DNA of 16,299 nucleotides from Candidatus Aphodoplasma excrementigallinarum (GTDB lineage Bacteria > Bacillota > Clostridia > UBA1381 > UMGS1253): assembly GCA_018713805.1 (NCBI GenBank), contig DVOF01000141.1, positions 1 through 16,299 on the forward strand, written 5' to 3'. Positions within the stretch are counted from its first letter, which is position 1. Each line of letters opens with the position of its first letter. The position numbers and the translations under genes are program-made. Below, piece after piece: positions 15,397-16,299 of the stretch. The notes beneath the pieces are model-generated. The model was not told the DNA's origin. It saw only the letters and a list, made by a program, of their open reading frames with translations, and ran no database searches.

Positions 15397-16299
15397 ATGG
15401 AAAAGAAACCGCTCATTGTCGTGGCGGGGCCGACCGCCTCCGGTAAAACGCGCCTTGCAGTTGAGATTGCGAAGCGTTACGGCGGGGAAGTTGTTTCCGC
15501 CGACAGTATGCAGATTTATAAATATATGGATATCGGCACGGCAAAACCGACGCGGCAGGAGATGGCCGGCGTTCCACACCATATGCTTGACATCGTAAAG
15601 CCGGACGAGCCTTTTTCGGTTGCCCAATATGCGCATTTGGCGCGGGAAACGATTGATAGCATTCACGGAAGGGGACGGATTCCGGTTCTGGCCGGCGGGA
15701 CGGGGCTGTATATCGACCATGTGGTACAGGGTATCCGGCTTGCAGAAATGGAAACGGACTTTTCCCTGCGGAAGCGGTTAAATGATGAGGCAAAGGAAAA
15801 AGGCGGCGGCTTCCTTTACGAGAGGCTGCGCCGTGTCGACCCACAGGCGGCAGAGGCGATTCACCCGAACAATATCCGCCGTGTAATCCGCGCATTGGAA
15901 GTCTATGAAGCGACAGGGCAAACCTTTACCGAGCAGGTGAAACGCTCAAAGGAGAAGGCGCGCCCCTACAACGATATTATGTTTATGCCAGACTGGGACC
16001 GTGCGGCGCTGTATGAGAGAATCGACCGGCGGGTCGATGGTATGATGGAGGATGGGCTGACGGATGAGTTTGCGCAGCTTGTTCATATGGGCTACGGGAA
16101 AAAGCTCAACGCTATGCAGGCGATTGGGTACAAGGAATTATACGATTATTATTATGGATTGTGTACGCTAAATGAGGCGGCCGGCCTGATAAAACGGCAT
16201 TCCCGCCGGTATGCCAAACGACAGCTTACGTGGTTCCGGCGCTATCCGGAGCTGATTCGTCTTGACGCGGCTAATGGTTTGGAAGCGCAATGTTTTGAA
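15397..16299 (+). CDS. miaA: tRNA dimethylallyltransferase (right end cut by window)
   Basis: MiaA transfers a dimethylallyl group to N6 of adenosine 37 in tRNAs that read codons starting with U, producing i6A, the substrate of MiaB. The frame from 15397 stays open for 301 codons to the window edge. The family is usually a little over 300 residues, so only the last few residues and the stop are missing. The P-loop is at residues 11-18 (GPTASGKT), followed by SADSMQIYKYMDIGTAKPT (34-52) with catalytic D36, then VLAGGTGLYI, NNIRRVIRALEV and, near the end, NAMQAIGYKEL and RHSRRYAKRQLTWFRR, all typical of MiaA. The start has AAAGGA 6 nt upstream and lies 23 nt after mutL. The mutL-miaA order is widely conserved, often with hfq next. 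Confidence 0.97.
   Translation, partial: MEKKPLIVVAGPTASGKTRLAVEIAKRYGGEVVSADSMQIYKYMDIGTAKPTRQEMAGVPHHMLDIVKPDEPFSVAQYAHLARETIDSIHGRGRIPVLAGGTGLYIDHVVQGIRLAEMETDFSLRKRLNDEAKEKGGGFLYERLRRVDPQAAEAIHPNNIRRVIRALEVYEATGQTFTEQVKRSKEKARPYNDIMFMPDWDRAALYERIDRRVDGMMEDGLTDEFAQLVHMGYGKKLNAMQAIGYKELYDYYYGLCTLNEAAGLIKRHSRRYAKRQLTWFRRYPELIRLDAANGLEAQCFE

Noticed and set aside
1..16299. Nine of eleven genes lie in the same forward reading frame
   Set aside because: Short intergenic distances make this mildly unlikely but still compatible with chance, and no mechanism is apparent.

Overview
The window is a compact, single-strand stretch of a bacterial chromosome, most likely from a member of the Firmicutes/Clostridia. 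The reasons are strong GGAGG-type ribosome binding sites, a TTG start on mutS, a long one-chain PurL with a fused glutaminase, a YesL/DUF624 membrane protein of the clostridial type, and the gene order miaB-ricA(ymcA)-mutS-mutL-miaA, which matches Bacillus subtilis (where cotE also sits in between). G+C is moderate to high, and TTA, CTA and TCA codons are scarce. I cannot name a genus. All eleven genes are on the + strand and no gap exceeds 150 bases.

Region 1 (1-3604) is a nucleotide excision repair cluster. It holds the C-terminal end of uvrB, a small gene 3 nt behind it, and a complete uvrA. The small gene looks like a catalytically degenerate MNT-type nucleotidyltransferase fold. A perfect tandem 10-bp duplication lies across its stop codon.

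Region 2 (3605-3748) is the only real intergenic space. It contains a 22-bp-arm hairpin that probably terminates the uvr transcript, followed directly by a sigma-A-like promoter and a GGGAGG ribosome binding site for purL.

Region 3 (3749-10344) reads purL, then a corrinoid adenosyltransferase (cobO/btuR type), a DUF624 membrane protein and miaB. Gaps are 9 and 15 nt, with a stop/start overlap before miaB. The functions are mixed: purine synthesis, cobalamin activation, unknown membrane role, tRNA thiomethylation.

Region 4 (10370-16299) continues with a YlbF/YmcA-family regulator with a cysteine-rich tail, mutS, mutL and a miaA that runs off the right edge just before its expected stop. MutS and MutL form the mismatch repair pair, and MutL carries the endonuclease motif expected where no MutH is used. 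MiaA makes i6A37 in tRNA and MiaB converts it to ms2i6A37, so the two steps of one pathway flank the repair genes. No internal terminator was seen from purL to miaA, so one long transcript is possible.

I found no mobile element, CRISPR array, RNA gene, phage gene or defence system. Most of the window is core housekeeping. The least explained pieces are the degenerate nucleotidyltransferase-like gene between uvrB and uvrA, the DUF624 gene, and the cysteine tail of the YmcA-like protein.
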